A stretch of DNA of 64,000 bases, taken from positions 5,952,001-6,016,000 of the forward strand of contig OX359246.1 of the NCBI GenBank assembly GCA_947179485.1, given 5' to 3'. The translations under genes were made by a program, and so were the position numbers. The notes below the pieces were generated by a model. That model searched no databases. It saw nothing but the letters and a program-made list of their open reading frames with translations, and was not told the DNA's origin. Shown in pieces: positions 46,140-57,561 of the stretch (its first letter is position 1; every line of letters begins with the position of its first letter). This DNA comes from Allacma fusca. Taxonomy: Eukaryota; Arthropoda; Collembola; Symphypleona; Sminthuridae.

Positions 46140-46320
46140 AGAGCATCACCCCGTGGGATATTTTAGGCCCGTACCCGCCCGCGGCCCGTAAATGTTTACC
46201 CTTGCCCGCCCGGCCCGAAATTAAAGTTCAACAATAAAGCCCGGCCCGGCACGTAAAATTTAAAAAAGCCCGTAGCCCACCCGCTAATACCAGTCCACCT
46301 TGTAAATTCATAGCTATACA
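46140..46320. repeat. GC-rich CCCGCCC/GGCCCG fragment
   Basis: Short stretch with reiterated CCCGGCCCG/GCCCGTA words in AT-rich surroundings, similar in style to the motif-filled ends of the hAT-type elements in this window. No paired terminus was found. Confidence 0.35.
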
Positions 46321-46562
46321 CCCAGAAAAATTTTCTTATTCAACTTTTCATTTTCGCCTTTGTTTGAATGAAATTGGTAAGGACTTCCACTGCAGAATTA
46401 TTATATTTATGTTTGGCCAGAGTTAATGTCCCTCCTTAGCGCGATTGCCTGCTAAAATATCCCTGCACACATCGCACTTTGCATAATTTATAGACACCTA
46501 TATTCAACTGGTATCTGTTTAAGTGTTTTTCAAACTTGCAATCTTCCGACTATTTCCTTATT

Positions 46563-47000
46563 AGCATGTAATTTGACGTGTATCCATTAATTTCTTTTTA
46601 GTTATTTTTAGATGTTTTATTGCCAATTTCACCAAGAGCTAAGCATTTTAGAACTTCGTCGTGGAAGAAATTCTATACCTAGATACATTAATGCTTTTAA
46701 CTTTATACAACTTGTATAAATATTAATACTTGTGAATATGTACATTGTTTGGCATTTGAAAAGGTCAAGGTATATTGAAATAGATATATAGGACATTTTC
46801 ATAAAATTTTTGGAATGTGGGCATTGTGTTAATTTTCATTACATTTTAAGAGTTTTCGGACCAATGTAGCAAGACTAGGAATTTTGTGAGAAGAAGAATT
46901 TTTGCCTGCAATTTTCAGATGTGTTGACTCTTGCAATGAAACTTGTTTTATAAACATTGATTTTGAAATTATTGTCCTTTCATTGCAGGAATTTGAAATC
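46563..47000 (+). repeat. Third copy of the receptor 3' intergenic block
   Basis: TTAGCATGTAATTTGACGTG, TTTCACCAAGAGCTAAGCAT and the GTGGAAGAAATTCTATACC region match 15010-15440 and 44150-44580. No receptor relic follows it; the sequence continues with TTGCAGGAA-rich text to about 47200. Confidence 0.6.
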
Positions 47001-47430
47001 TTGCAGGAAAATGTTCATAATAAATAGGCTGGGATTTTAATAACTGTCAACCTTTCTTTTTGCAGGGATTTTTGAAATCGTTGACAACTTCCTTGCAGTA
47101 ACTTAAGATTCAGCAGCGGAATTTAAAAACGATCTTGCAGGGGATTTACATAACTCTGACTGACCCATGCAATGCAGTATGCAACCTTCAGGGCATTTTG
47201 CTGATTTGTGCATTTTGGCTTTTCCTGAGCTCTATTACATTCCATTCGATGTCTGAAATTAATACTAATACGTGGTCAATGTGGTAATTAAATAAGAAGG
47301 CAAATATAGTTATTTACAGTTTTTATGAAATAATGCATGTATACAATTTACAAAACTATGATACGTTTAAATGGTTAAATATAATTTTATACGACGTTAC
47401 GAAATAACTATTTACTTCCTCTTGCACTCA

Positions 47431-47864
47431 CAAGGTACGATTTGGGATGGTACACGTGGATTGAAACAAAGCATAGAACAAGTTTAGAACTCCCCTAGTA
47501 TGTTTCAAAACTCATGTACCTCAATTGCATTTTGCCCCGTTCTCTTAGGATACGTCACCAAAGTTTCAAACAAATTTTATTAAAAGATATATAAATGTGC
47601 ACGGTAAAACTTGAATTTCCTTGAAATTGTGAAAATAAAAATTTCATCTACTTTCGAAAACTGGAAATCCTTATGGGATTTAAAATTGACTTTTTTTGAA
47701 AAGACAGGACCTGTGGTATCGTTTTAAACTTTGGTGACGTGTCCTAAGAGAACGGGGCAAAATGCACTCGAGGTACATGAGTTTTGAAACATAATGGGGG
47801 AGTACTAAACTTGCGTGCTATGCTTTGTTTCAATCCACGTGTACCATCCCAAAATTATAACTTG
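47431..47864. mobile_element. Fold-back repeat with about 140-bp arms
   Basis: 47431-47571 and 47721-47864 are inverted copies: GGGATGGTACACGTGGATTG pairs with its complement near 47830, and TTTTGCCCCGTTCTCTTAGG with its complement near 47740. About 150 bp separate the arms. No coding capacity and no certain target duplication. Probably a MITE or other fold-back transposon. Confidence 0.75.
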
Positions 47865-48683
47865 TAAGTCAAATTCCGCCACACAGCAAACCCTTTTGCT
47901 TCACATAGCTCATAGAACTTTCAGTGGTAAAAAATATTGCTTTTCCCCATTTAGTAGACACTTTATTTCCAGATATATCTATGTTTTTCCGGCAGCTCAA
48001 AAGTTTCGATACAATATGCAGAGTAGGTTAAAGCTTTGTAAATTTTTGGACTGTTTAGTCATCTTTTAAAATTTATTTGACACTTGGTTGTAGAAAATTT
48101 CATTGTATACAGGAGAGCTATCCAAAGTGTTTTTACCAAATTAATGGTAGGCGTGTCCTGCAAAAACACAGGATTGGGTTCGGGAAATTCATCTCTACAA
48201 GCAAAGATGTGAAAACGAGTTTCAGACAAGGTTCTTGTCGTTCTTCTTAAAGACAGTTTCAAAACCAGGAGTGCAACCACGGATCCGTAAGCACTCCCCA
48301 GAATAAAATAAAATAAAGAGTATAGAACCAAACCTGGAAGCAATTTTTCACAAATTTAATACAAATCGGTAAAATATACTTTTGCTCGAGCCCCTTTCAT
48401 GGGTAAAAGTCTATAGGCTAACGGAACTATACGTATTAAAATTTGTTACGTAAAACACCAGCATACTTAAGCTTTATTTAATGTTTTGGAATTAATTATA
48501 CTTTTCAATTTAGATAACATTCAGTACACAATATTTTCATTATCAATAACAATTCTTACAGACGATTAAGCATTCTCTTGCTATTTACGTAACGTGATAT
48601 AATGACGATAAAGGAGCAATTGTGAGCTAAATGCTTTTCATTGGGTTTCTGAACTATTTATTTCAATTTCATAAATTCACTGA
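47865..48683. other. Intergenic, no gene seen
   Basis: Open frames at 47815-48069 (+) and 48059-48343 (-) lack domains, splice context and homologous copies. Not called. Confidence 0.4.
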
Positions 48684-48691
48684 ATTTAGGG

Positions 48692-49839
48692 TAGTGCCCC
48701 TCATGGGTACAGGTTTTACTCTGGTATTTGGGTACAGATTCAGGTTCAGTCGTTAGATACCTGAAAATTCAGGTTCAGGTATGGGTACAGGTTCAAAACC
48801 CAATATTTTGGGTATAAACCCATCAGGTATACGGGTACGCACTGGGTAAATACCTGAACCTGAATGTAAAATACCTGAACTTTCAGGTACTTCACAGTCA
48901 ATAATAATTTCGAAGTAACGCCTGTAAAGGTGTTGTTGAGCTTTAAAAACTCCTTCGAATTTTTTACCTTGAAACATTTTACATTAAAATTTATACGTAT
49001 AAGCTCAGTCAGAAAAACTAATTCCGCCGTATAGGAACACGTGACTAGTTACCCAATATTAGCTGGAATGACCAGAGATTTTTTAGCGGTTCCTGGAACT
49101 GCTAAAGAACAGAGATTAAGATTGAGCGAGCCTTCTCCTATGGCCCAGATCTTCTGACGCATAAACGCTTATATAAGAGTGGAGTTACGGTAGGAAATGT
49201 TTTTTTCTCAAAGCTTGGCTGAAGTTAAAATCTGAGGAGTTTGAATCTAAAAAAATGTTTTCCATTTCGAAACCAATTGCAGGGTGCAAAACAAATTCTT
49301 AATCGTTTAATTTCTCGCCATTATTGAACGTTTAGAAAATATTACACTGCATTTGTATTGTTGGATTGAACTTATTCATATCGTAGATTTTATCTATTAT
49401 CCTTTTCAACCTTTATGTAATGTATAACCATTGATAATTCCAGTACTTAGTCATGCTTTCGAAGAATAAATAATAAAAATAAATCTAATCTGATAAATAA
49501 ATTTATTAAGTCAAAATGTCTTGGTCGCAGATATTTTAATTGTTTATTTCGTGTAAAAAATTTGGTAATCATTTAAATTATTACAACGGAAAATACCCGG
49601 GTAGGTTCAGGTACTTTTAAAATATACCCGGGTACAGGTACTGTTCTGGGTACTTTTTGGGTACAGGTACTTTTGAGGTACAGGTACTCTTGATTTAGTT
49701 TGAGTACTACAGGTTCAGGTTCAGGAGAATTGAACCCAGGTATTAAGGTACAGGTACGGGTATAGGTTCAAAAAATACATGTACCCATGATTCAGGTCCA
49801 GGTCCAGGTACAACATTTTTGTACCCATGCTGGGCACTA
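48692..49839. mobile_element. hAT-type element with GGTACAGGT motifs
   Basis: The ends TAGTGCCCCTCATGGGTAC and (right, inverted) TAGTGCCCAGCATGGGTAC are flanked by a perfect 8-bp duplication ATTTAGGG (48684-48691, 49840-49847). GGTACAGGT, GGTTCAGGT and TACCTGAA are reiterated inside both ends. Same family as 24987-26338. 1148 bp, no transposase frame. Confidence 0.88.
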
Positions 49840-49847
49840 ATTTAGGG

Positions 49848-50645
49848 ATTAAAGCAAATAACTTTAAAATCAATATAAAAGCAACTCGTATTTATGCTCT
49901 TAGAAGATGTGAAATATAATGTTGGGATGTCTCTATTTATTTTACTTTACTATGTACATAGAAAAAAATATTTAAAGGAGAGATTTTCTTGTAAGATTGC
50001 GCCGTACACAAATTCAGCCAGCGTTATTAGGAATATTTCAACACTCATTATTAGATAGTTGTACTGGTAATTTACCCATGGAAGAGTTGTCACGTCATGT
50101 TTCACATGCATGTTATTAAGCAATGGGTTAATTACTTTTTAATGGTTTCAAAACAGCAGGTCCATCCCAAATGCAGATAGACTGCCAAACCTTTCTCTCT
50201 TTCCATAACAATTGTTTAACTTGACGTTATTTGTGTTTCTGTGGAAGAAAAAAACACTTCATGCATTTTGGGTTCTCTTATATAAATCATGGAATAAATT
50301 CCAAACCAGAATTACATAATCGAAACTCATTTATTAACATTATAGAGTTCTTTCATAATTTGGAATTCTTTGGTTATACGAATTGACCAGCAGAAATTAA
50401 TACTTGAGCGTGAGTGAAAAATTAGTTCTTTTCAATAAGTGGTGACATAATTTTAAAATTGGAGATAGACCTTTGATTTCTAATTCTGCAATTTTGAGGG
50501 ATGCGAGGGAAGGGAGTATTTACAGTACTCCAATTTTATGATTGGCGCATAAATGGGGCTTGTGCTTTTGATTAGCCAGATTAATAATTTCCTTCTCAAA
50601 CTAGAGTTAACCAAAAGAAGGAAAAAGAGGAGCCTTTACTAAAAT
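49848..50645. other. Intergenic, no gene seen
   Basis: AT-rich, no recognised element. The last part should include the promoter of the small secreted peptide gene; no clear TATA box was identified. Confidence 0.4.
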
Positions 50646-50651
50646 TGTACC

Positions 50652-50951
50652 ATGAACCCCAAGCAGGTAAATGTCTTTATATAGGTAAACTATGGAAATG
50701 GAAAAAGTCCCAATATTTACACATATACATACATAGATATTTTCGTTACATCGTTTGTCATTTATTTTCAGATTTTAATTTCCATGATCATAGTGATCAC
50801 CTTAACATATTTGGGGATACTGACCGTCACAGGGGGCAGTTTGGACGCAGGTCAGAACACCAAGACAACTCTGGATATTTTTCAAGCAGATAAGGCAGAT
50901 AACGGTTTAATAATTAAACTGATTGGAACGAAGCAATCAGTAACCTATTAA
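50652..50951 (+). CDS. Small secreted peptide, two exons
   Basis: Exon 1 (50652-50666) encodes MNPKQ and ends CAG|GTAAAT. The intron is 105 bp and ends TTTATTTTCAG. Exon 2 (50772-50951) continues in frame. The product is 64 residues with a strong signal peptide (ILISMIIVITLTYLGILTV) and a mature part of about 38 residues, GSLDAGQNTK to QSVTY, without cysteines. I recognise no family. Support: the intron joins the start codon to an in-frame hydrophobic leader with both splice sites consensus-like. Against: it is short and could be chance. An AATAAA near 51112 could end the transcript. Confidence 0.5.
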
Positions 50952-52220
50952 AATTTTGAAGCATTTTAATAATATTGTAATAATATTATAGTATTGTATA
51001 TACACGTCTTATAAACAAAATCGATGCGAAATATTTGTTTAACTTATCCGAATCGTCCAGCAAGACAAGTGTCTTTAGAAACATTAGAAAGTGAGATTCT
51101 TCGCTGAAAAATAAAATGTTAAATTTTTGATTAAAACCTGGAATTTTTATTCGCTAAAAGCTATTCATATACAAATGCTTCTCATACCATTGACCATTGA
51201 GCTAATTCCCCAGTCTTCTTCCAGCTAATTCCGTTTCTTACTTTTAGACTGTTTGTGAAAAATGAGAAATCAGATAATGACGGTCGTTTTAACCTTAGAG
51301 TTTTAAACAGCACGTTCAATTTTAAACTCTTACAACGAAACTTCTTTTGAAATGTCAACGTTTTCTGGCAATAATTTTACAATGTCTGTAAAATATTTCA
51401 CCAACATAATATTTTCTCAAAAAAAATCTATATTTGGTAAAATGCTTTTAGACGAATGCATGTCATTTATAATTTTTGCGAACTCCTTATTTTAAAGCTA
51501 TTTTGTTTATTTACAATTATTTATCTAAATTTTGTTTGTAAAAACTATATAAATTAATTTTTCATTTTTTGGGAAAAAAATATTGCAATGTAAAAGAAAG
51601 TTAGCTCTGATAGTTTTAGAAGTTTGCAGATAGCACGAAGATGAACGCAGGTGTTGTTCGAAAGCTTGCTATTGTTATTATTAACGGATATTTATAATAA
51701 AGAATGTAAAAAACAGTAATTTGTGGTTTGCATTTTCAATAAAGTTAAAAAGGATTTAATTTTCTTAAGATTTTTTTCTTCAAAATTTTTCTTGAAATAA
51801 TTTGTAGAATTAATGTCATGGGTATGTGTTGCAGTCAAGTATTTTGCATTTGTATTTCACTTGCAGGAAAGTATTTGTAGTTTATTTTGTAGTTTCAATT
51901 TGCTGAGAATGTGTGATGGACAGCTCTACACTTTAACAGGGGCCAGTATATCCCCATAAGAAAAGTATTACTATATATGAAGCATTAATACACGGTTGGT
52001 TATCCAGTAAAAAGCGAAGAGAACCTTAAACTATTGAAGACCCGCAACTTTCATAATTGTATGCAACGGTTTTTTTGTTCTAGTTGGGACGATCAGTGCA
52101 GCATAAACATCCTTATTATTAACAAACACTACGTGGCCGTTTGTGCAGAAACATGACTAGCGGTTGACTCTGTTAGTAGCTAATTCAAAGGAATAGAAAA
52201 TTCAGAGAGAAATTTACTAC
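50952..52220. other. Intergenic, no gene seen
   Basis: AT-rich; nothing recognised apart from possible polyadenylation signals of the preceding gene. Confidence 0.4.
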
Positions 52221-52228
52221 CTCTCTAC

Positions 52229-52818
52229 CAAAGGTGTCCACCTATCCTATTTATAGGCCTATGTATAGGATAAAAATAGATAGGATGCAAAATCCAAGTA
52301 ATTATAGGTAGTAAAATAGGGTGCAGTAATTACCGCTAAAATTAATCCTCTAGTTTATGTAGGAGCTGCAAGAGTTCACCTTTTATTTAGATACAAGGTA
52401 GGCAGTTTTCGAAGGTAAAAATAGGCATATTTAATCATCTATTGACAAATTTGTCAAGCAATTATTTGATTTAACATTAAAATAAATCTCAAAAATATTC
52501 TTCAAATACGTGACATTCTAGCAGTTCGATTTTTTTCATGTGTTACGATTTCACGTACATACATAGATGATTTTTACTTGAAAAAATAAGCCTTTATATT
52601 CTAAAAATAGGTCTTTGTAGGCTAAAAATAGTTCTTTATAGGCTTAAAAATAGGCCTTTATAGGCTAAAATATAGGCAGAAACATTACAGGAGTATATAT
52701 GTAGGCAAATAGGTAGGCAATTTATTTTTGATAAATAATGTAGGTTAATATGTAGGGAAGGCAAAGCTGCAAAAAATATGTAGTATTTTAGGTAGGCTGT
52801 ACCTTTTGGACACCTTTG
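52229..52818. mobile_element. hAT-type MITE with TATAGGC motifs
   Basis: The ends CAAAGGTGTCCA and TGGACACCTTTG (perfect 12-bp inverted repeat, right end preceded by TTT) are flanked by a perfect 8-bp duplication CTCTCTAC (52221-52228, 52819-52826). The interior is full of AATAGGC/TATAGGC. 590 bp. The insertion lies at the upstream edge of the pseudo-exon that follows. Confidence 0.88.
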
Positions 52819-52826
52819 CTCTCTAC

Positions 52827-53110
52827 CCTAGAAAAGAACTATTATAACAATCTAGGAAAGGGATTTAGTTGGAAATTATGTTGCAAAAATTATTCCTTCT
52901 ATACGATTGCTGGAAAAATTTTCATCAACGTCACAGTTCCAGGGAATAATTACAAAGGCGTCTGGGACTATTATGCGGTCTATACTGATACACTCAAACT
53001 ATTTCCTCGTGGATGAAATGGACAAAAAAGCTGGCGGTTTCATTATTCCTACTTTGGCATAAGAAGTTCAAGGAAATGACGTCATCCAAACTAATCGCAA
53101 AGGTTGGATA
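52827..53110 (+). pseudogene. Relic of exon 2 of the Ig/lysozyme-like gene
   Basis: Aligns with 54960-55200: IFINVTVPGNNYKGVWDYY matches VFINVIDLGNEFKDVWEYA, and after a frameshift VDEMDKKAGGFIIPTLA matches VDELATKSGGFIIPALA. A premature TAA follows (about 53060). A broken upstream duplicate of the gene at 53260. Confidence 0.75.
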
Positions 53111-53259
53111 GGGACTTGTAATTCTTAATAACTCGATTATTTCCATTACGTTTATTTCGACATATATGTAGATACTGTAAATTACATTCATTGTAGTGCT
53201 AGCTCTCGTGGAAATAGCTTCCATAAAAATTCTCTTAGATCTCTTAGAATCTCTTCACA

Positions 53260-55807
53260 ATGAAAAATTTCCTATGGATTTTTTTCAACTCAATTCGAAT
53301 AACATTTGGTTTTTATTTGATTTCACTCAACTTATTTATACAAGTTCAGGGTTCGTCTGAAAATCCCATAATAAGTTACTGCACTTCAGATACGGATTCT
53401 CTCTTAGTTTTAAAGGAATGCAATTTCACCAGGATCAGCAACTCCACATTTGAGTTTGGGAGAATTGACCAGAACGTGGTCCAACTGAACTCCAAAATTG
53501 ACCCGAAGTTTGTATTTATAAAATGTGAAGCATCCTATCCCATTCGGTGGCTCGCATCGAAACCCTTGGTAAGAAAGTTCTTGAACTTGTCAATGAGTAA
53601 TGCATACTAACAAATACATACAAAAATACTTAAATACAGTGAATTCCCCATATAGTGGTTCCCTCTTAGATGGCATTCCCTCTTTAATGGCATCAAAAAA
53701 TCCTCCCTAGAGGTTGGAAATGTTAAAGGTATACAGTACAGTGTCACCCGTTATAATGGTATTCCCTCTATAATGTCACTATTATGTGTTACGATTGCTC
53801 AGACAATGCGAAATTATAATGGCAGTTGGCATAAAATTAGCTATGTAATGGCTACAAAAGTATAACATTTTTACCTTGGCTCAGTTATAATAAGTTTCAA
53901 TTCATTGTTGATTTTTTAAAATAAATTGAACTAAAATGAGAAAAACAGACATTTAAGCAAAACCTCAAAGTGAAAAAACCGCCGAGAACTCAGTGGAAGT
54001 AATTCCTATTTCCATAATTCCATGAATCTGAAGACGAATATTTGTTTTCTGAGAGGACTCGGTATTCTTCATATGATGTTTTGGAAAGTGTTAATGCCAT
54101 AAAAACTCGAATTTCTTCGCAGAGTAGCTCCGACCAATCGGTCCGGAATGGTGACCTTGCAGTCGAAAAGTTGGCAACGACTAACATTCTTAAATAGTAT
54201 GAGGAAACCTAAAGTTACTGAATATCTTAAACTCAATAACGCTTAGCATACCTCATAATTTCAAGTATTGTGTAAAAATACATGAATTTGTAAATATATT
54301 TAGTTGCAGTTATTATCTATGTATAAACATTGAATTCGATGGCATTTTCCATTTTATGTTCAAATGTTCTGTGTTCACACCATTAAGAAAAAACTACCTG
54401 GGTGCCTTCAATTTAGAGGCTATCAATCCTCATAACTGGTTATCTTTCTTAAAATTCAATTTAAGCTCCTGCGAAAAGATTACGAACTACCTACGATCTG
54501 CCCTCCTGGAAAGAGCCTGGGCCCGAAATGAATGAATGCAATTTAATTATGAATTCTGTAAAAATGTTGTGTTGTAGACTACGGTCACGAAAAACGCAAT
54601 AAAAACTATACATACATACATACATACATGCATCTATAAACATTAATAGTATATAGTTAGCCATTAATAACATACAGTGGCATCCCTATATAGTGGCAGG
54701 AATTTCACTCCCTTGGAAACCACTATATAGGGAATTCACTGTATAAATAATAAATAATATGTAAATATAAAAATACTCACTTAAATTATTTAGTGAAATG
54801 GAAATATTCCACAATAGGTAAATTTTAAAATCACTAAAATCTTTTTCTTGACTTCATGTGCATACAGGGAGCAGTTTACTACATTTCCACCCACGATACG
54901 AACCGACTGGATCAGGATCCCCTCAGCAAAGCCTATCCGAATGTGTACACACAGGCCCTATTTTTAAATACGGGGAAGTATTTTAGCCCAAAATTACGTT
55001 GCGAAAGCTACGCATCCTCAACAATTGCTGCAGAAGTATTCATTAATGTCATAGATCTAGGGAATGAATTTAAAGACGTGTGGGAATATGCTTCAGATTA
55101 CTCCGGCTGTTTTGTCGTTGATGAATTGGCCACGAAATCTGGTGGTTTTATTATTCCTGCTCTGGCAAAAGAATTTCAAGGAAATTACGTCATCCCAGTC
55201 ACGAAGAGTGACCACAAAAACGCGGTATGGAGTAGCCATTTTTCTCAACTGGATTAACTCTAACTCATTTATTTTAACATGTAGCTACTGAAGATAGTGG
55301 AGGATGAATGTGCGAATTGTATCTGTAAAGCAACCTCTCCCTGCGAGCATTTTCCCTGTAGCTCTGACAAAGTTTGTGGAGACATGCCTCAGCAGTATTA
55401 TGGTGCCGGAGGTTGGGTATATTCTAGTTAGATATTATGATAATTATTATAGAACACGTCAAATCAAACTAGAGTAAGCCGATTCCGTTTTCTTGCAGGA
55501 TTTGATAATTGTGATGGGGATGTGATTTGCACCCAAGGAATAATCAAAAAATATTATTCTAAATTACGGTGGGGAGGAGCGAAGTATGACTGCAACAAAG
55601 ATGGAATATTGAGCTGTGAAGATTTTTTTTTCCTACACTTTAAGTACAATAACGACCAATGTCCTCCATTGAATTTCTCGGGAACAAGCAATATGACCAC
55701 TATGGCAGAATGTTTGCACGAGGTGAGTACTCCGTTCTAAAACATGGCTACAGGTCACATAATCTACTAAAAATTTGCAGGAACTGACGGAATTTAAATC
55801 AATATGA
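53260..55807 (+). CDS. Secreted Ig-like plus i-type lysozyme-like protein, five exons
   Basis: Exons 53260-53568, 54868-55224, 55285-55411, 55499-55722 and 55781-55807 join in phase (0, 0, 1, 0) to 347 residues. A signal peptide (FYLISLNLFIQVQG) is followed by an Ig-like part: FIKCEASYPIRW gives the first Cys and Trp, and KLRCESY the second Cys about 59 residues later. INVIDLGNEF then GGFIIPAL resembles links between Ig domains of PVR/VEGF-type receptors. Exons 3-4 form an i-type (destabilase) lysozyme-like domain: CANCICKATSPC, KVCGDM, DGDVICTQGIIKKYY, YDCNKDGILSCEDF. The Glu expected in the CICNVES-type motif is replaced (KATS), so lytic activity is doubtful. Intron 1 holds a pogo-like element. 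Exon 3 uses a GTTGGG donor, the weakest junction. It may instead be two adjacent genes. Confidence 0.6.
53637..54741. mobile_element. pogo/Tigger-like element in intron 1
   Basis: The ends CAGTGAATTCCCCATATAGT and (right, inverted) CAGTGAATTCCCTATATAGT differ by one base and are flanked by TA on each side. A partial extra end-like sequence lies near 54677 (CAGTGGCATCCCTATATAGT). Interior frames (for example 53990-54187, minus) show no transposase motif I can name. 1105 bp. Confidence 0.8.
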
Positions 55808-56352
55808 AACTAATATATTGTAATTTCTTTTCATCGAGTGTAAGAAATCAGTACAAATTAAATAGATAATTTCCAGAATTATGGTGAGGTAGAACAAGTA
55901 GATACATATAAAGAATTTGTAGTATTAATTTTTTAAACCAGTGTATTGTCACGTCACCTGGCTGTGACAATAATAGTTTCCCCTTTAGCTATATACATTC
56001 CCGAATATTTGATAATAATTATCAAAGCTCCCGGGACGGACAAACTGAATCTAATGGAAACTTAGTGCAGGTTGTTCAAATTCATATGTTATCATACTTG
56101 CCAGTTTGCAGTTTTCCATCTCTTGAGGTCACCAAAAATCAAAACTCTAGCTGTAACAATAGACAGTGAAAAGTCAATGTTATTCAAATGGACGACATGG
56201 AACTCATTTTGAGTTAGAGTTTTTATTTTCAATCAGCAGTTGAACTCCAAATAGTACTGTCAGAACATTTAAAACTTTAACAGTAATTCCTACGCACACT
56301 CAAAATTTAAGCTTAAGCGTCATAACATTCGAGACGCTCAAGACAAGATACA
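55808..56352. other. Intergenic, no gene seen
   Basis: Follows the stop of the Ig/lysozyme-like gene; probably its 3' untranslated region and spacer. Nothing else recognised. Confidence 0.4.
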
Positions 56353-56360
56353 GTTTCACA

Positions 56361-57553
56361 CAAAGGTGGGCTCCTTGCCTAGATCTAGGATAGGATGTAG
56401 GCATAATTTACAGGCTGCAGTAAAATCTGGGAAAATATAGGCGCGGTTCTAGGATTGACAAGGATAAGTGTACGGGCAAAAGGTTTGAATATAGGCAACA
56501 AGCTAAACTTATATAGGCAACGGGGCAATATAGGCTCGGCCCGTTTGCATGGAGAGCCATATGAGGGATATGGGTAAAGGTTTCAAAATAACCTGAAAAG
56601 TCATTAACGGAGTCATGATGAGTCGTTAAAAATCAGGAAATAGAGTATTTTAAATCAATCCTTGTTTGTACAGACAGTATTGTTTAATTACTACATCTAT
56701 CAACTTCCTCCGGCGTTATTTCCAGTCAAGCGCTTTTCAGGCTTAAAACGTTTTTGCTAGCACAAAGTAGGAGTCGATTGAATCAATTGAATGTATGCGT
56801 CTGTGCGTATACATACGTACGCCTAATTTATCAGTATCCAGCCCTAATAGAATATACATGCCACGCCGTGACCTCCATTCACTTTCACTGTATTTATAGT
56901 TCATTTTAGTCCATTTGTTAAAAGGATGTCTTCTTTTAGCTTCAAGGTTTTGCTTTTTTTTATTTGTTATTTATTTCAAATGAACACGATTTACTCTATA
57001 ACACCATTCAGGACAAACTAGTTTGTCAAAAAATCGCAATCCAGTAATTATTAAGTTGTTGCTTGAATCCGGCTGTGGTTTAGTTGTAACTTTTCAAACA
57101 AACTCTATATTCACTGTAATTATGAAATTGCTGAGCACTTTTCAGGTTTTAGTATTTGCTTGCTCTTTATGATTATTTTGAGGTGGCGTCTGGATACAGA
57201 ACGGTGCGCAAGAACATGAACTCCAGGAATAACCTATATGTAGTGTAGTATGTGCATTCCTAGCGTCGGATTAAAAATGAAGATCAATAAAGCTTTTATA
57301 TAGGCAATGTGTATATAGACCACGGATACAGGCTTATGTGTAGGAGCGGTACAAGGGCTGCCTTCTAGGCAAAGAGTTAGCTTTGCGCTTCTATCTTATA
57401 ATGTATGTATCTGTGTAGGCAAATAATTATGTGGGTCCTTTATCGGCGGGCCTGTAGCTTAACCAGAGTCACTTATGGGCTACGCGGTGGGGACGCCAGA
57501 TATCTAAATCATGGGCACGGTATAGGCTAGGGTGGTGCACAGGCCCATCTTTG
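56361..57553. mobile_element. hAT-type element with TATAGGC-like motifs, older
   Basis: The ends CAAAGGTGGGC and (right, inverted) CAAAGATGGGC are flanked by GTTTCACA (56353-56360) and GTTTCACT (57554-57561), 7 of 8 bases alike. ATATAGGC/GTAGGCA words occur near both ends. It resembles the 52229 element in ends and motif but is longer (1193 bp) and more diverged; no coding frame. Confidence 0.75.
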
Positions 57554-57561
57554 GTTTCACT

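Noticed and set aside
48059..48343. Minus-strand 94-codon frame with hydrophobic start
   Set aside because: It could be read as a small membrane protein, but there is no supporting splice, promoter or homologous copy.
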